Positions 62,915 through 64,000 of a DNA stretch of 64,000 nucleotides are shown here, piece by piece (the first letter of the stretch is position 1; each line of letters begins with the position of its first letter). The position numbers and the translations under genes were made by a program. The notes below the pieces were generated by a model. The model ran no database searches. It was not told the DNA's origin and saw only the letters and a program-made list of their open reading frames with translations. This DNA is from Microbacterium paraoxydans. Its GTDB lineage: Bacteria > Actinomycetota > Actinomycetes > Actinomycetales > Microbacteriaceae. The stretch lies in assembly GCF_019056515.1 (NCBI RefSeq), contig NZ_CP064873.1, positions 1,798,001-1,862,000 of the forward strand, written 5' to 3'.

Positions 62915-64000
62915 GTGATCACCCAGGAAGCCCCGCCCACCGCCGCGCTTCTGGACGGCCGCTACCGCCTGGCGGAGGCCGTCGGCATGGGCGGGATGGC
63001 GACCGTGTACCGCGCGGAGGACATCGCGCTCGAACGCACCGTCGCGGTGAAGATGTTCCGCGAGTCCGACGATGCCGTACTGTCCGTGGAGCGGGTGCAT
63101 TCGGAGAAGGCGCTCCTCGCGGGCCTCAACCACCCGGGCCTGGTCACGCTCCTGGACGCGCACCTCGAGCCCGGACGACCGAAATACCTCGTGATGGAGT
63201 ACGTGCCGGGACCGACGCTGAGCAAGCGCATGGCCCGCGCGACGGTGACCCCGCGCGAGATCGCCACGATCGGGGCGGACATCGCCTCCGCCCTCCACGC
63301 CGTGCACAGCGCCGGCATCGTGCACCGCGACATCAAGCCCTCGAACGTCCTGCTCACGCCGCCCTTCGACACGAACGGCAGGTGGAGCGCGAAGCTCGCC
63401 GACTTCGGGATCGCCTGCGCCATCGACATGTCCCGTGTCACCACCCCCGGGATCGTCCTCGGGACGCTGACCTACATGGCACCCGAGCAGCTGCGGAACG
63501 GCGACATCCGTCCCGCGGTCGACATCTACGCGCTCGGTCTCGTCCTGTTGGAGGCGCTCACCGGCAAGCCTGGGTTCGCCCCCACCCTCAGCGTCGAATC
63601 CGCCCTCGCCCGTCTCCACATCGCGCCGGAGATCCCCGCGGAGTTGGGATCGGAGTGGGCCGCACTGCTCACCGCGATGACGGCGATCGAGCCCGAAGCA
63701 CGGCCGCACGCTCTGGAGGTCGAGAGCGAACTGCGCCGGCTGATCGATCTCCCCGTCACCGAAGAGGTGGCAACGGATGTCACCGTGCCGCTTCCCGCGC
63801 CGACCGCAGGCGCCCTCCCCCGGACGCGCGCCGAGGCTCGCGCCCGCCGTCGCGCCGCCGCGGCGCACCCCGCCCCGTCCCCGGCACGGCGTACGCGCCG
63901 TCGTCGCGAGTCTCTCCTCATCGCCGCGGTGGTCGTGCTCGGCGTGGTGACCACCGCCTCCGCAGCACTGCTCGGACACGGCGAGCAGGCTCTCGCGAGC
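62915..64000 (+). CDS. PknB-type Ser/Thr protein kinase, 3'-partial
   Basis: 362 codons to the window edge with no stop. The kinase domain (about 15-280) has VGMGGMATVYRAED (Gly loop), VAVKMF (ATP Lys), HRDIKPSNVLL (catalytic loop), DFGIA and MAPEQL. A basic Ala/Arg-rich juxtamembrane stretch and a transmembrane helix (SLLIAAVVVLGVVTTASAAL, about 330-350) follow; an extracellular part must lie beyond the window. GTG start 62915 has GGAGG 6 nt upstream. No PASTA repeats are visible yet. Confidence 0.92.
   Translation, partial: MITQEAPPTAALLDGRYRLAEAVGMGGMATVYRAEDIALERTVAVKMFRESDDAVLSVERVHSEKALLAGLNHPGLVTLLDAHLEPGRPKYLVMEYVPGPTLSKRMARATVTPREIATIGADIASALHAVHSAGIVHRDIKPSNVLLTPPFDTNGRWSAKLADFGIACAIDMSRVTTPGIVLGTLTYMAPEQLRNGDIRPAVDIYALGLVLLEALTGKPGFAPTLSVESALARLHIAPEIPAELGSEWAALLTAMTAIEPEARPHALEVESELRRLIDLPVTEEVATDVTVPLPAPTAGALPRTRAEARARRRAAAAHPAPSPARRTRRRRESLLIAAVVVLGVVTTASAALLGHGEQALAS

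Overview
The window is chromosomal DNA of a high-GC actinobacterium, most likely Microbacterium or a close member of the Microbacteriaceae. The evidence is the roughly 70% GC coding style, a set of actinobacterial marker families (SepH, DUF3000, DUF3159, DUF3710, DUF3093, DUF4191, DUF4193, the DUF7882-like protein), an actinobacterial primary sigma factor, GlnR-type operators, and many genes that look leaderless (a TANNNT hexamer 6-7 nt before the start codon). I ran no database search; family names come from recognising the protein sequences.

Layout. 0-3 kb: a copper/haem export set (membrane protein, CopC, PCu(A)C lipoprotein, Tat-exported DyP peroxidase). 3-6 kb: metallo-beta-lactamase-fold hydrolase and small conserved unknowns. 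6.0-6.5 kb: four tRNA genes (Val-GAC, Cys, Gly on minus; Val-CAC on plus). 6.6-13.6 kb: a GH13 trehalose synthase-like enzyme overlapping a luciferase-like flavin oxidoreductase, a GIY-YIG protein, an SPW membrane protein, a solo PemK/MazF toxin, AmtB and ZapE. 13.7-21.4 kb: rhodanese/SufE, an alpha/beta hydrolase, DUF3000/RNase D, and a two-gene fatty-acid beta-oxidation operon. 21.4-27.7 kb: a divergent lipid-like cluster (GMC oxidoreductase, diacylglycerol kinase-like, alkyl-DHAP synthase-like versus TetR and glycerol-3-phosphate dehydrogenase). 27.7-48.9 kb: housekeeping genes (dxs, aconitase, dut, sepH, topoisomerase IV parC/parE, a two-gene alanine racemase, sigA). 49-59.8 kb: pepA, lpd and the 2-oxoacid dehydrogenase E2 gene, a RimK/RimB pair, and glnA. 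59.9-62.4 kb: a polymorphic-toxin cassette with a decayed second copy. 62.4-64 kb: a VOC protein and the start of a PknB-type kinase gene that runs off the window.

How genes work together. glnA and amtB each carry a two-repeat GlnR box, so both are probably in the nitrogen-limitation regulon. FadA/FadB, the acyl- and glycerol-phosphate-related flavoenzymes, aconitase and the E2/E3 components make this a lipid and central-carbon neighbourhood. ParC, ParE, SepH, SigA, the alanine racemase pair and ZapE are cell-cycle and envelope functions.

Most notable. (1) Two adjacent alanine racemase genes have complementary losses: one keeps the barrel and PLP lysine but lacks the catalytic tyrosine segment; the other keeps the tyrosine domain but has arginine in place of the lysine and lacks most of the barrel. 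This suggests an obligate heterodimer. (2) A WXG100-linked PD-(D/E)XK nuclease toxin with a candidate new immunity family lies in a tandemly duplicated and partly decayed toxin-immunity-WXG unit, and the leading WXG-like gene is frameshifted. (3) A RimK ligase carries a C-terminal RCK_C/TrkA-C domain and is divergent from a RimB-type protease.
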